Assembly (NCBI GenBank): GCA_003559755.1
Contig: PWKM01000295.1
Span: 1-14,167 of the forward strand
Source of the DNA: Planctomycetota bacterium
GTDB lineage: Bacteria; Planctomycetota; PUPC01
DNA length: 14,167 bases
Reading direction: 5' to 3'
The number at the start of each line of letters is the position of its first letter. Position 1 is the first letter of the stretch. Under the pieces are notes generated by a model. It saw only the letters and a list, made by a program, of their open reading frames with translations, was not told the DNA's origin and made no database searches. Shown piece after piece: positions 8,140 to 14,167 of the stretch. The position numbers and the translations under genes were made by a program.

Positions 8140-8967
8140 ATGGACCAGCAGCCGACGGAACTCTGGACTGACACGACAATCGAGCCGGGCGAATGCGTCC
8201 ACTGGCGGATCGGCCCGCTCGGGATATGGGTTCGCCGGACGGAGTCCGAATGGCGAGTCGCAGACGATCGCGGCCTGCACGAGACGGGCGCTGGCGAGAA
8301 CGGCCTGATCGTCGCCGACAGAAAGAGCGAACCGCCGGCGGGCGTCGAGTGGTCGCGCTGGGCCGGCGACAGCGACGGAGCGCCGTTTCGGCTCCGGCCG
8401 ATCCTGCCCGATCGGGCGGTGGTCGTCCGCCCCGCGCAAGCCGTCGCCCTGCTCTCGCGGGGCAGCGCCCGCATTTACGTCCGTATCCCCGTATGGATTC
8501 GCGCCGAGCTGGCCACTCAGCCCGAGGCGACCACGCTGATCGACATACCGACCATCCGCCTCTCCAACACGTGGTTCGGTTCGCTGTTCGAGGGCGAGCT
8601 CTGCTACTGGGTCCAGACCACGGCCCGCCGGACCGTCGAGGAGATACCGCACGAGATTCACGTCACTGTGACTCCGGTGCAAATCATCAACAATGCAGAT
8701 GAACAGCTCCCGCTCGAGAAGATATGTGTCGGGACGGAGCACCTGGGGATATACCAGACGGGCGAAGAGTTGTGGACCAGCCAACTGAAGCTGATCCATT
8801 CGAAGGAGGGTGACCCGCAGAAGCTGGAGCCGGGCAAAGGGCCGCCGCCCGAGGCCGCCGAGGCCGAGCTGATCTCGCCCCCCCGGACAAAACCCAAGCC
8901 AGGCCTTGCTTCCCGGGCGATCGGCCTGGTCCACTCGGTGCCCGGGGCCGGTTTCGTGATGAGGTAA
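8140..8967 (+). CDS. DUF432-like protein, partner of MscS channel
   Basis: A 275-residue soluble protein. The ATG at 8140 is preceded by GGGAGA at good spacing and by a promoter about 25 nt upstream. No signal peptide or membrane segment is seen, so it is probably cytoplasmic. The central part (about 85-185) carries the pattern I associate with DUF432: a VRIPVWIRAEL strand, then LSNTWFG at 141-147, GELCY at 152-156 and TTARR at 160-164. This assignment is from memory of the motif and is not certain. The C-terminal 50 residues are Pro/Lys-rich and probably disordered. The stop lies 4 nt before the ATG of the MscS gene, and the MscS ribosome site GAGG lies at the end of this gene, so the two are co-translated. 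DUF432 genes often neighbour MscS-type channels, which suggests a regulatory or accessory role. Biochemical activity unknown. Confidence 0.75.
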   Translation: MDQQPTELWTDTTIEPGECVHWRIGPLGIWVRRTESEWRVADDRGLHETGAGENGLIVADRKSEPPAGVEWSRWAGDSDGAPFRLRPILPDRAVVVRPAQAVALLSRGSARIYVRIPVWIRAELATQPEATTLIDIPTIRLSNTWFGSLFEGELCYWVQTTARRTVEEIPHEIHVTVTPVQIINNADEQLPLEKICVGTEHLGIYQTGEELWTSQLKLIHSKEGDPQKLEPGKGPPPEAAEAELISPPRTKPKPGLASRAIGLVHSVPGAGFVMR

Positions 8968-8971
8968 CGTG

Positions 8972-9916
8972 ATGCTGTCTCGCCTGACCGCTGATGTCGC
9001 ACTCCCGCTCCTCGCGGCCGCCGATGAGAACGGCGGGGCAATCCGTACACTGCTGACCACCGAGAAACTGGTCCTTATTCTATTTGCGGTCGTCATCGTG
9101 GTGGTCGGCTGGGCGGTCATCCGCCTGTTGAGCCGAATGGCCGAGCAGGCGACGGCTCGGCATTGGTCGCCCGAGCGGGCCTCTCTCATCCGCAAGATCA
9201 TCTTTTATGGCGGCTGGGTCATCATCGTGCTCACCGTGCTCGCCCAGTTGGGCGTCCGGTTGACCGCGATCCTCGCCACCGCCGGGATCGCCGGCATCGC
9301 CATCGGTTTCGCCGCCCAGACCAGTCTCTCCAACGTGATCAGCGGCCTGTTCCTCTCCATCGAGAAACCGTTCAAGGTCGGCAACATGATCCAGATCGGC
9401 GACACACTGGGGATGGTGCTCTCCATCGACCTGATCTCGGTCAAGCTGCGGATGTTCGACAACCGCTTCGTCCGCATCCCGAACGAGACGTTCATCAAGG
9501 AACGGGTCATCAACGTCAGCCGGTTCCCCGTCCGCCGGGTCGACCTGATGCTGGGCGTCGCCTATAAAGAAGATGTCGCGCGCGTGCGCGAGGTGCTGCT
9601 CGACGAGGCCCATCAGCACCCGCTCGCCCTGGAAGACCCCGAGCCGCTCTGTTTCTGCTGGGAGTTCGCCTCGTCCTCGGTCAACCTGCTGCTCGTGGTG
9701 TGGGCGGTCCAGGCGGACTTCCTCAAGCTGAAGAGCGAACTGCTCATGAACATTAAGGCGCGGTTCGACCGGGAAGGCATCGAAATCCCCTTCCCCCACG
9801 TCAGCGTCTATCCGGGCTCCGCCGCCCGTCCGCTCCCCATCGACATCCCCCCCGAGACCGTCCGGCGACTTCGGGCGGACTCCGACGAGGGCGGCGGCGA
9901 GATGCCCCCCCCCTGA
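8972..9916 (+). CDS. MscS-family small-conductance mechanosensitive channel
   Basis: A 314-residue inner-membrane channel expected to release solutes on hypo-osmotic shock. The ATG at 8972 is favoured because GAGG lies 7 nt before it. A GTG at 8969 directly precedes it and would add one residue. Three helices are visible: about 33-53, 75-94 and the pore-lining helix 97-128. The pore helix shows the family Gly/Ala pattern (ATAGIAGIAIGFAAQTSLSN), followed by FLSIEKPFKVGN and the beta domain with GDTLGMVLSI and the RIPNETF segment (168-174). An alpha/beta cytoplasmic domain ends near 285. The last 25 residues are acidic and Pro-rich. Length is close to the minimal MscS type (E. coli MscS is 286 residues). 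It is expressed with the DUF432-like gene. Its last codons lie in a run of nine C (9905-9913), a site prone to frameshift or sequencing slippage. Confidence 0.93.
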   Translation: MLSRLTADVALPLLAAADENGGAIRTLLTTEKLVLILFAVVIVVVGWAVIRLLSRMAEQATARHWSPERASLIRKIIFYGGWVIIVLTVLAQLGVRLTAILATAGIAGIAIGFAAQTSLSNVISGLFLSIEKPFKVGNMIQIGDTLGMVLSIDLISVKLRMFDNRFVRIPNETFIKERVINVSRFPVRRVDLMLGVAYKEDVARVREVLLDEAHQHPLALEDPEPLCFCWEFASSSVNLLLVVWAVQADFLKLKSELLMNIKARFDREGIEIPFPHVSVYPGSAARPLPIDIPPETVRRLRADSDEGGGEMPPP

Positions 9917-9979
9917 GGTCGGGTCCACCGTTCGCCGCCGACAATGCAGCAAAAGAGGGAAGGCCGGTCGCCCCTCGGC

Positions 9980-10198
9980 TCACAACTCTTCCTTCGCCCT
10001 GTCCTTCTTCCGGACGAGAAACGACACCAGCAAGCCCAGTGCGAACCCGCCCGCCGTCGTCACAAACAACAGGACGATGACCGGCAGTTCCGTTCTGAAC
10101 AACAGCAAATCCGTCTCAACCTGTTCCGTGTTCCGCACGACGACCATTATCAGCAGGATGCTGAGCACCAGCACGACCACCAGCTTCACTGTCTTCAT
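9980..10198 (-). CDS. LapA/DUF1049-like small membrane protein
   Basis: A 72-residue protein. The ATG at 10198 is preceded by AGAGG at 8 nt. Two hydrophobic helices (about 5-21 and 40-63) flank a short polar stretch with the VVVRNTEQVETDLLLF pattern typical of the LapA domain (DUF1049), where a first helix is followed by an N-x-x-x-V segment. It ends in a highly charged tail (RKKDRAKEEL). In Proteobacteria, LapA-type proteins work with LapB in controlling lipopolysaccharide assembly. No lapB is visible here, so the role in this organism is inferred only loosely. The gene is convergent with the MscS gene (63 nt between stops) and has its own promoter on the right. Family assignment is good for such a short protein but rests on topology and a few residues. 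Confidence 0.8.
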   Translation of the reverse strand: MKTVKLVVVLVLSILLIMVVVRNTEQVETDLLLFRTELPVIVLLFVTTAGGFALGLLVSFLVRKKDRAKEEL

Positions 10199-10261
10199 CG
10201 ATCTTACCTCTGTCTATCATCCGTTCGGCGTTTGCCTGCGGGCCCGGTGCCCGCCCCAGCC

Positions 10262-10289
10262 ATTATTACAGCCGCGGGCGTGTCGTCAA
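10262..10289 (-). promoter_or_regulatory. Promoter of LapA-like gene
   Basis: On the minus strand, -35 TTGACG (10284-10289, 5 of 6) and -10 AATAAT (10262-10267, 5 of 6) are 16 nt apart. Transcription would start near 10255, about 57 nt before the ATG. Confidence 0.6.
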
Positions 10290-10405
10290 GTTGAAATGGA
10301 TAATAAACCGACCGCGCCGAGATGGCCCTGCCTGTGAATGGGTCGGCTGGCACGGCGCAATCCCTTGTCCGACGATCGCAGAACACCGGCGATTCTGGTT
10401 TCCGG

Positions 10406-10434
10406 TTGCACCCTGCCCTCTGAAACACTATTCT
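10406..10434 (+). promoter_or_regulatory. Possible promoter of the lipoprotein gene
   Basis: -35 TTGCAC (10406-10411), a 17-nt spacer, and -10 TATTCT (10429-10434, 4 of 6). It would give a leader of about 100 nt before the start at 10541. Weaker than the other promoters listed. Confidence 0.4.
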
Positions 10435-10540
10435 TACGGGCCGATGGCGTTTGGGGCTTCGTTCGTTTGCGTCAGAGGTCAGTTTGACTTCCAAGCGGAC
10501 GAAGCGCACAGCTTACCGGTAACTATAGGAGGGCCATTCT

Positions 10541-11155
10541 GTGGTGAAGAAATGGTTTTGGGGGTTGGGATTGATGATTGGTTTGACCTGTTCGCTGACC
10601 GGTTGCGGCCGCTTTCGGGAAACTCATCCGGCCCGGACCGCGACAGAACAAGCGCTGATATCGAGTTCGGCCGACCGGGCGATCACCTCGATGCCGCTCG
10701 AATTCGCCGAGGGCCGAAACGTTCACATCGACGCTTCGCTTCTCGATGCCTACGATAAGCCGTATGTCGTCGCCAGGTTCCGCAAAGCGCTGCTCGACGC
10801 CGGGGCGCGGATCGTAACCGAGGCGGGCGCATCCGATATGACCCTCGAGATATCAAGCGGCGCCCTTTCGACCACCCAGAGAGAATTTCTGATCGGCATC
10901 CCGGAAATCCCGATCCCCGTGCCGGCGGCCGAGACGTTTGTATTACCCGAACTCGCCCTGTTCAAGGTGGTGTATAACCGAGGTCGGGCCAAGCTGCTGG
11001 TCAACGCCATCGATACAGAGACCGGCGCCCAGACGGCGCATGTCGACACGGCGCTCGGGCGGTCCTTCAACCACAAAATCTGGGTGTTTTTCACAGGCCC
11101 GCACGGATGGGGCAACATCTGGGACGAGCCGGAGGCCGAAACAGAAGAGGAGTAA
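10541..11155 (+). CDS. Lipoprotein of unknown function (possibly DUF6655-like)
   Basis: A 204-residue protein. The start is a GTG at 10541, 7 nt after GGAGGG; a second GTG at 10544 is equally in frame and would remove one residue. It has a lipoprotein signal with lipobox LTGC and C22 as the lipidated residue, so the mature protein is probably membrane-tethered outside the cytoplasm. Just after the signal is PARTATEQALISSSADRAI, a segment I associate with a small planctomycete lipoprotein family (DUF6655), though I am unsure of the number. The middle (about 65-110) has the alternating helix/strand pattern of a small alpha/beta domain (FRKALLDAGARIV, then DMTLEIS). A Pro-rich IPEIPIPVPAAE stretch follows near 120-131. 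The C-terminus is acidic. It ends 27 nt before the convergent M48 gene. No catalytic motif is seen and no function can be assigned. Confidence 0.8.
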   Translation: MVKKWFWGLGLMIGLTCSLTGCGRFRETHPARTATEQALISSSADRAITSMPLEFAEGRNVHIDASLLDAYDKPYVVARFRKALLDAGARIVTEAGASDMTLEISSGALSTTQREFLIGIPEIPIPVPAAETFVLPELALFKVVYNRGRAKLLVNAIDTETGAQTAHVDTALGRSFNHKIWVFFTGPHGWGNIWDEPEAETEEE

Positions 11156-11182
11156 CGCCGGGATTCAACAGCCCGCCGCCAA

Positions 11183-12007
11183 TCAGTCTTTCGGCCGGTA
11201 GTATCGCATCGCCTCGGTCTCGGCGAGGTGCCTGAGGTTTTCTATCCGGGCCCGGCTCGACGGGTGGGTGCTCAGGAATTCCGGCGTTTCCGCCTGGTCG
11301 AGTTTTTCCTGCATCCGCTCCCAGAACAGCGGGGCCTCGTGCGGGTCGTATCCGGCTATCGCCATGAAGATGATCCCCAGCCGGTCGGCCTCCATCTCGT
11401 GCATGCGGCTGTAGGGGAGGAGGTACCCCAGCTCGGCGCCCAGCCCGGCGGCGGCGAGGAAGAGGTTTCTTGTCGCGTCCGGTTGAGAAGAGAGCGCCTC
11501 GCTGAGCACGGTGGTCCCGGCGACGACCATAAGCCGTTGGCTCATTCGCTCGCGGCCATGTTGGGCGACTGCGTGTGCGATCTCGTGACCCATGATCACG
11601 GCCAGCCCGGCCTCGTCCCGGGCCAACGGCAGAATCCCGGTGTAGATGACGACTCGCCCGCCGGGCATCGCCCAGGCATTCGCCAGATCGGATTTCACCA
11701 GGTTGAACTGCCAGTCGAAATCCCGGAGATGGCTCAACAGGCCCTGTTCGACGAAATAGCGCTCGACCGCCCGGGCGATCCGTTCGCCCGTCCGCCTGAC
11801 CATCTCCGCTTCGGGGGTGTCACGAACGACCTCGTGCTCGTCGAGAAACGACTTGTACTGCTCGGTACTCAGAGAGAGCATCTGGCTGGCGGGGACCAGC
11901 GCGAGTTGTTGGCGGCCGGTGATCGGGACCTGGGTGCACGACACGACTCCGAGGCAGCAGATAACGGTCAGGAGGACAGCGGCTGTCGTCCGACGGGTCA
12001 CGCTCAT
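11183..12007 (-). CDS. Lipoprotein M48-family zinc metalloprotease (BepA/LoiP-like)
   Basis: A 274-residue protein. The ATG at 12007 is preceded by AAGGAGA at about 6 nt and gives a clean lipoprotein signal ending in lipobox VVSC with C24; frames extending upstream lose this signal. The M48 zinc site is complete: HEIAH at 141-145 (two His ligands and the catalytic Glu), and E206 in MHEMEADRLG as third ligand. The conserved STHPSSRARI segment at 247-256 is also present. A DLANAWAMPGGRVVIYTGIL segment at 108-125 matches the family edge strand. Proteins of this type (E. coli BepA and LoiP) degrade misfolded outer-membrane or envelope proteins. There is no TPR domain, so it is closer to LoiP-like single-domain forms. 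It has its own promoter and is convergent with the upstream lipoprotein. Substrate unknown. Confidence 0.92.
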   Translation of the reverse strand: MSVTRRTTAAVLLTVICCLGVVSCTQVPITGRQQLALVPASQMLSLSTEQYKSFLDEHEVVRDTPEAEMVRRTGERIARAVERYFVEQGLLSHLRDFDWQFNLVKSDLANAWAMPGGRVVIYTGILPLARDEAGLAVIMGHEIAHAVAQHGRERMSQRLMVVAGTTVLSEALSSQPDATRNLFLAAAGLGAELGYLLPYSRMHEMEADRLGIIFMAIAGYDPHEAPLFWERMQEKLDQAETPEFLSTHPSSRARIENLRHLAETEAMRYYRPKD

Positions 12008-12044
12008 TCTGCATCTCCTTATCACACACAACCTCTTCGATTCA

Positions 12045-12073
12045 AGTATGCCGCGCAACCGGTTCCGAGTCAA
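12045..12073 (-). promoter_or_regulatory. Promoter of the M48 protease gene
   Basis: On the minus strand, -35 TTGACT (12068-12073, 5 of 6) and -10 CATACT (12045-12050, 4 of 6) are 17 nt apart. Transcription would begin near 12037, about 30 nt before the ATG. Confidence 0.6.
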
Positions 12074-12104
12074 ATGCCAATCCGGCTCGCCCGTCCCCGG
12101 GGCC

Positions 12105-13562
12105 TTACTCGGCATCGCTCCCGGTGATGTCATAGCGAATGTGATAGGCCTCTCCGTCGTACTCGGTCTGTACGCGATAACCGCTGTTGTAGAAGATCTG
12201 GAGCATCGCCTTGTTGTCGGGCAGGACGGTGGCATAGAACTGTTGGACGCCCCGCTCGCGAGCAGTCGCAGTCAGATAATCGAGAAGGAACGACCCCATC
12301 CCTTTTTTCTGCCATTCGTCCTGGACGATGAATGCGACCTCGGCCGACTGGCTGTCGGGCGAGAGGAAATACTGGGCGATGGCGACGATCTCCTCCTCGC
12401 CGCCGGGCCCGGGGACGACCCCCACGATGGCCAGGTCGTTCTCGTAGTCGATGTTGGTGACCTGCTGAACGTCCTTGTGGGGAAACGTCTTGGTGTGTGT
12501 GAAATAGCGATATCGGACCGACTTCCTGCTGAGCGAATAGAGCATCTCCGACAGGGCCGGCTCGTCGGTCGGCTTGACCGGCCGGAAGAAAATCTGGGTG
12601 CCATCCCGGAGGGTGTCGTACCTCTCGAGCTCCTCCGGATACCTCACCTCTTCCCACGCCATCTCGATCTGGTCCTGCTCGACATAGTGGTGGGCCTTGG
12701 CCGCCTGGAGCAGTTCCTTGCGGAATTTGGGATGGGCGATCTGGACCAGGGCGAGCACCCGCTCGCGGATCGACTTGCCGTGCAGGTAGGCCACCCCGTA
12801 CTCGGTTACCACGTAATGCACGTCGCCCCGGGTGGTGACCACCCCGGCCCCCTCGGTCAGGTGGGGCACGATGCGCGACACCTCGCCGTCGCGTGCAGTG
12901 GACGGGAGCGCGATGATCGCCTTGCCGCCCCGGCTCCGCGCCGCGCCCCGGATGAAATCGACCTGCCCGCCGAACCCGCTGTAGAACTGATAGCCCAGCG
13001 AGTCCGAACACACCTGCCCGGTCAGGTCCACCTCCAGACCCATGTTGATCCCGACCATCTTGTCGTGCTGGCTGATGAGATACGGGTCATTGACGTACTC
13101 GGTCGGGTGGAACTCGAAGAACGGGTTGTTGTCGATGTAATCGTACAGCCGGCGGGAGCCCATGCAGAAGCTGGCGACCACCTTCCCATTGTTGATCGTC
13201 TTCTTCGTGCAGGTGATCGCCCCGCACTCGATCAGGTCGATGATCCAGTCGCCGAACATCTCGGTGTGGATGCCCAGTTCCGACTTGTTGCGGAGCGACT
13301 CGGCGAGCGCCTGGGGGATGCGGCCGATGCCGCACTCGATGGTGCTGCCGTCGTCGACGAGCCGGGCGATATTCCTGCCGATCTGCTGAAGCGTCTCGTC
13401 GGCTTCGGGGACCGGCACCTCGATCACCGGTTGGTCGCAGGGGACCAGGGCGTCGATCTTGTTCACGTGGATGAAGCTGTCGCCCATCGTTCGGGGCATA
13501 TTCGAGTTGACCTGGGCGATCACGTACCGGGCGTTCGCCGCGGCCGACTTGACGATGTCCAC
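12105..13562 (-). CDS. Acetyl-CoA hydrolase/transferase C-terminal part fused to GNAT domain
   Basis: 485 residues, read from a GTG at 13562 immediately after an in-frame TAG, with no clear ribosome site of its own. The first part, about 1-315, is the rest of an acetyl-CoA hydrolase/transferase: VIAQVNSNMPRTMGDSFIHV (14-33), IECGIGRIPQAL (75-86), LGIHTEMFGD (96-105, with E101 as the likely catalytic Glu that forms the CoA thioester) and GFGGQVDFIRGAARS (196-210), which lies in the CoA-binding region. From about 323 a GNAT acetyltransferase domain follows, with the acetyl-CoA loop QKKGMG at 418-423. This fusion is a known architecture (about 620-630 residues). With the preceding 139-140 codons it totals about 626, so one ancestral gene was interrupted. 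If the TAG is not read through, the hydrolase N-terminal domain is lost from this piece. Confidence 0.88.
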   Translation of the reverse strand: MDIVKSAAANARYVIAQVNSNMPRTMGDSFIHVNKIDALVPCDQPVIEVPVPEADETLQQIGRNIARLVDDGSTIECGIGRIPQALAESLRNKSELGIHTEMFGDWIIDLIECGAITCTKKTINNGKVVASFCMGSRRLYDYIDNNPFFEFHPTEYVNDPYLISQHDKMVGINMGLEVDLTGQVCSDSLGYQFYSGFGGQVDFIRGAARSRGGKAIIALPSTARDGEVSRIVPHLTEGAGVVTTRGDVHYVVTEYGVAYLHGKSIRERVLALVQIAHPKFRKELLQAAKAHHYVEQDQIEMAWEEVRYPEELERYDTLRDGTQIFFRPVKPTDEPALSEMLYSLSRKSVRYRYFTHTKTFPHKDVQQVTNIDYENDLAIVGVVPGPGGEEEIVAIAQYFLSPDSQSAEVAFIVQDEWQKKGMGSFLLDYLTATARERGVQQFYATVLPDNKAMLQIFYNSGYRVQTEYDGEAYHIRYDITGSDAE

Positions 13563-13565
13563 CTA
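13563..13565 (-). other. In-frame TAG between two halves of the CoA-transferase gene
   Basis: On the minus strand the TAG follows a GTA codon and is followed directly by GTG GAC in the same frame. There is no length change on either side and protein similarity resumes at once. A TCG (Ser) to TAG single-base change would explain it, since relatives often have Ser or a small residue here. Sequencing error, a real nonsense mutation or suppression cannot be told apart from the sequence. Confidence 0.75.
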
Positions 13566-13982
13566 TACGCCCAATCTGCACAGGCCGTTGGGGTCGGGCG
13601 GTGTCACGCTGATCAGGGCCACGTCGATGGGGATGCGCCCGCTGTTGAACTGCCCGGGGATGTCGTAGAGGAAGATGGGCGTATAATCGCCGATCCCCTG
13701 CTCGAGCGCGTCGCGGATGTTCTCGGACACGAAGAAGGTGTTCATCCGGAACCGATCACGATACCCTTCCCCGGTGTACGGAGCGACCCCCATGGTCAGC
13801 AGGTGGATGATATCCACGTCCATGATATCCTTGCCCCGGGCCATCAGCGCTTCGACCAGGTGTTCCGGCTCGGCGCAGCCGGTCCCGATGAACACACGGT
13901 CCCCGGGCTTCACCTGCTGGAGAACCTCCGAAGCTTTTCCCACGCGGTTCTTGTACTTCTGCCGCCAATCGAAGTCGGGCAT
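13563..13982 (-). CDS. Acetyl-CoA hydrolase/transferase N-terminal fragment, ended by in-frame TAG
   Basis: 139 residues from an ATG at 13982, chosen because AGGAG lies 7 nt before it. An ATG at 13985 is 4 nt from the same site and would add one Met. Residues match the N-terminal half-domain of the acetyl-CoA hydrolase/transferase family: VKPGDRVFIGTGCAEPEHLVEAL near 24-46, VDIIHLLTMG near 56-65, then GRIPIDVALISVTPPDPNG near 115-133. The reading ends at LGV-TAG, where relatives continue as SLG(V)xVD without a break. As an isolated peptide it lacks the catalytic Glu and most of the CoA site, so on its own it should be inactive. A promoter lies about 30-65 nt upstream. Together with the next entry it is best read as one broken or recoded gene. 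Confidence 0.82.
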   Translation of the reverse strand: MPDFDWRQKYKNRVGKASEVLQQVKPGDRVFIGTGCAEPEHLVEALMARGKDIMDVDIIHLLTMGVAPYTGEGYRDRFRMNTFFVSENIRDALEQGIGDYTPIFLYDIPGQFNSGRIPIDVALISVTPPDPNGLCRLGV

Positions 13983-14019
13983 CATCGGGCTCCTGTACCA
14001 GTATCAGTTCTGCCCGCGC

Positions 14020-14048
14020 ATTGTACCCGCCCGACCGCGGCGCGGCAA
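14020..14048 (-). promoter_or_regulatory. Promoter of the CoA-transferase/GNAT gene
   Basis: On the minus strand, -35 TTGCCG (14043-14048, 4 of 6) and -10 TACAAT (14020-14025, 5 of 6) are 17 nt apart. Transcription would begin near 14013, about 30 nt before the ATG. Its presence suggests the gene is still expressed despite the TAG. Confidence 0.55.
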
Positions 14049-14111
14049 GCCGGCCACATCCCGCCCGGCGGGCAATCGAGAGTGCGGTGCCGGGCCGGCC
14101 GCGCCCGCCTG

Positions 14112-14167
14112 TCAGGCCGTCGGGCGGCCGGTGGTCCCGTTGGCCGCGGGCAGCCATTCGTTCTGCC
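14112..14167 (-). CDS. Possible C-terminal tail of an upstream minus-strand gene
   Basis: A frame open at the window edge reads 17 residues (QNEWLPAANGTTGRPTA) and ends in TGA at 14112-14114. The composition is protein-like, but the piece is too short to recognise, and it may be chance. Confidence 0.2.
   Translation of the reverse strand, partial: QNEWLPAANGTTGRPTA

Larger units (their letters stand above)
10199..10540. other. Divergent intergenic region between LapA-like gene and lipoprotein gene
   Basis: A 342-base stretch without a convincing gene. It holds a minus promoter (10262-10289), a plus promoter (10406-10434), a 10-bp palindrome (10513-10522) and the GGAGGG ribosome site of the lipoprotein gene. 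Longer frames across it on both strands have no ribosome site or recognisable protein character. Confidence 0.65.

Noticed and set aside
7828..9201. 457-codon minus-strand frame across the divergent region and DUF432 gene
   Set aside because: It runs antisense to the DUF432-MscS pair and through its promoter, with Arg-rich shadow composition and no ribosome site.
9917..9979. GAGGG/CCCTC stem between the convergent MscS and LapA-like genes as a terminator
   Set aside because: The stem is only 5 bp with a 12-nt loop, and no T-run follows on either strand.
12008..12235. Upstream extension of the M48 gene to 12235
   Set aside because: It would overlap the CoA-transferase/GNAT gene and bury the lipoprotein signal. 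The ATG at 12007 has a good ribosome site and promoter.
14049..14111. GC-rich hairpins (CCCGC-CGG-GCGGG near 14075 and flanking repeats) as a terminator
   Set aside because: No U-tract follows on either strand, and such short stems are expected in DNA of this GC content.

Overview
The window is about 14.2 kb of high-GC DNA that looks like a chromosomal segment of a planctomycete-type bacterium (Planctomycetota, perhaps Phycisphaerae-like). This rests on the gene set: a Bat-like cluster of large membrane-anchored von Willebrand factor A (VWA) proteins, an exported squalene-cyclase-fold protein and a DUF4175-like membrane protein. That combination is familiar from planctomycetes, but no rRNA or marker gene is present to confirm it. 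No tRNA, rRNA, CRISPR array or mobile element was seen.

Layout. (1) Positions 1-7783, minus strand: a tight four-gene operon read from right to left. It encodes a BatA/VWA membrane protein, a second VWA protein with a glutamine-amidotransferase-like domain, a secreted terpenoid-cyclase-fold protein, and the N-terminal 575 residues of a DUF4175-like protein that runs off the left edge. The first three genes overlap by 4 bp each (GTGA, ATGA). (2) Positions 7784-8139: a control region with two near-identical minus-strand promoters, a large inverted repeat between them, and a divergent plus-strand promoter. (3) Positions 8140-9916, plus strand: a translationally coupled pair, a DUF432-like protein and an MscS-type mechanosensitive channel. 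(4) Positions 9980-10198, minus strand: a small LapA/DUF1049-like two-helix membrane protein, with a divergent promoter region to its right. (5) Positions 10541-11155, plus strand: a lipoprotein of unknown function. (6) Positions 11183-12007, minus strand: a lipoprotein M48 metalloprotease. (7) Positions 12105-13982, minus strand: a bifunctional acetyl-CoA hydrolase/transferase plus GNAT acetyltransferase, broken by an in-frame TAG codon.

Most genes concern the cell envelope: membrane VWA complex, mechanosensitive channel, LapA-like protein, two lipoproteins including an envelope-quality-control type protease. The broken CoA-transferase/GNAT gene is the metabolic exception and the most striking anomaly. 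The reading frame continues without a gap through the TAG, and the family is continuous across it. None of the nine complete stop codons elsewhere in the window is TAG. A nonsense mutation or base-call error is the simplest explanation, with readthrough as an alternative.

Seven sigma70-like promoters can be read by eye. Five of them carry TTGC rather than TTGA in the -35 box.
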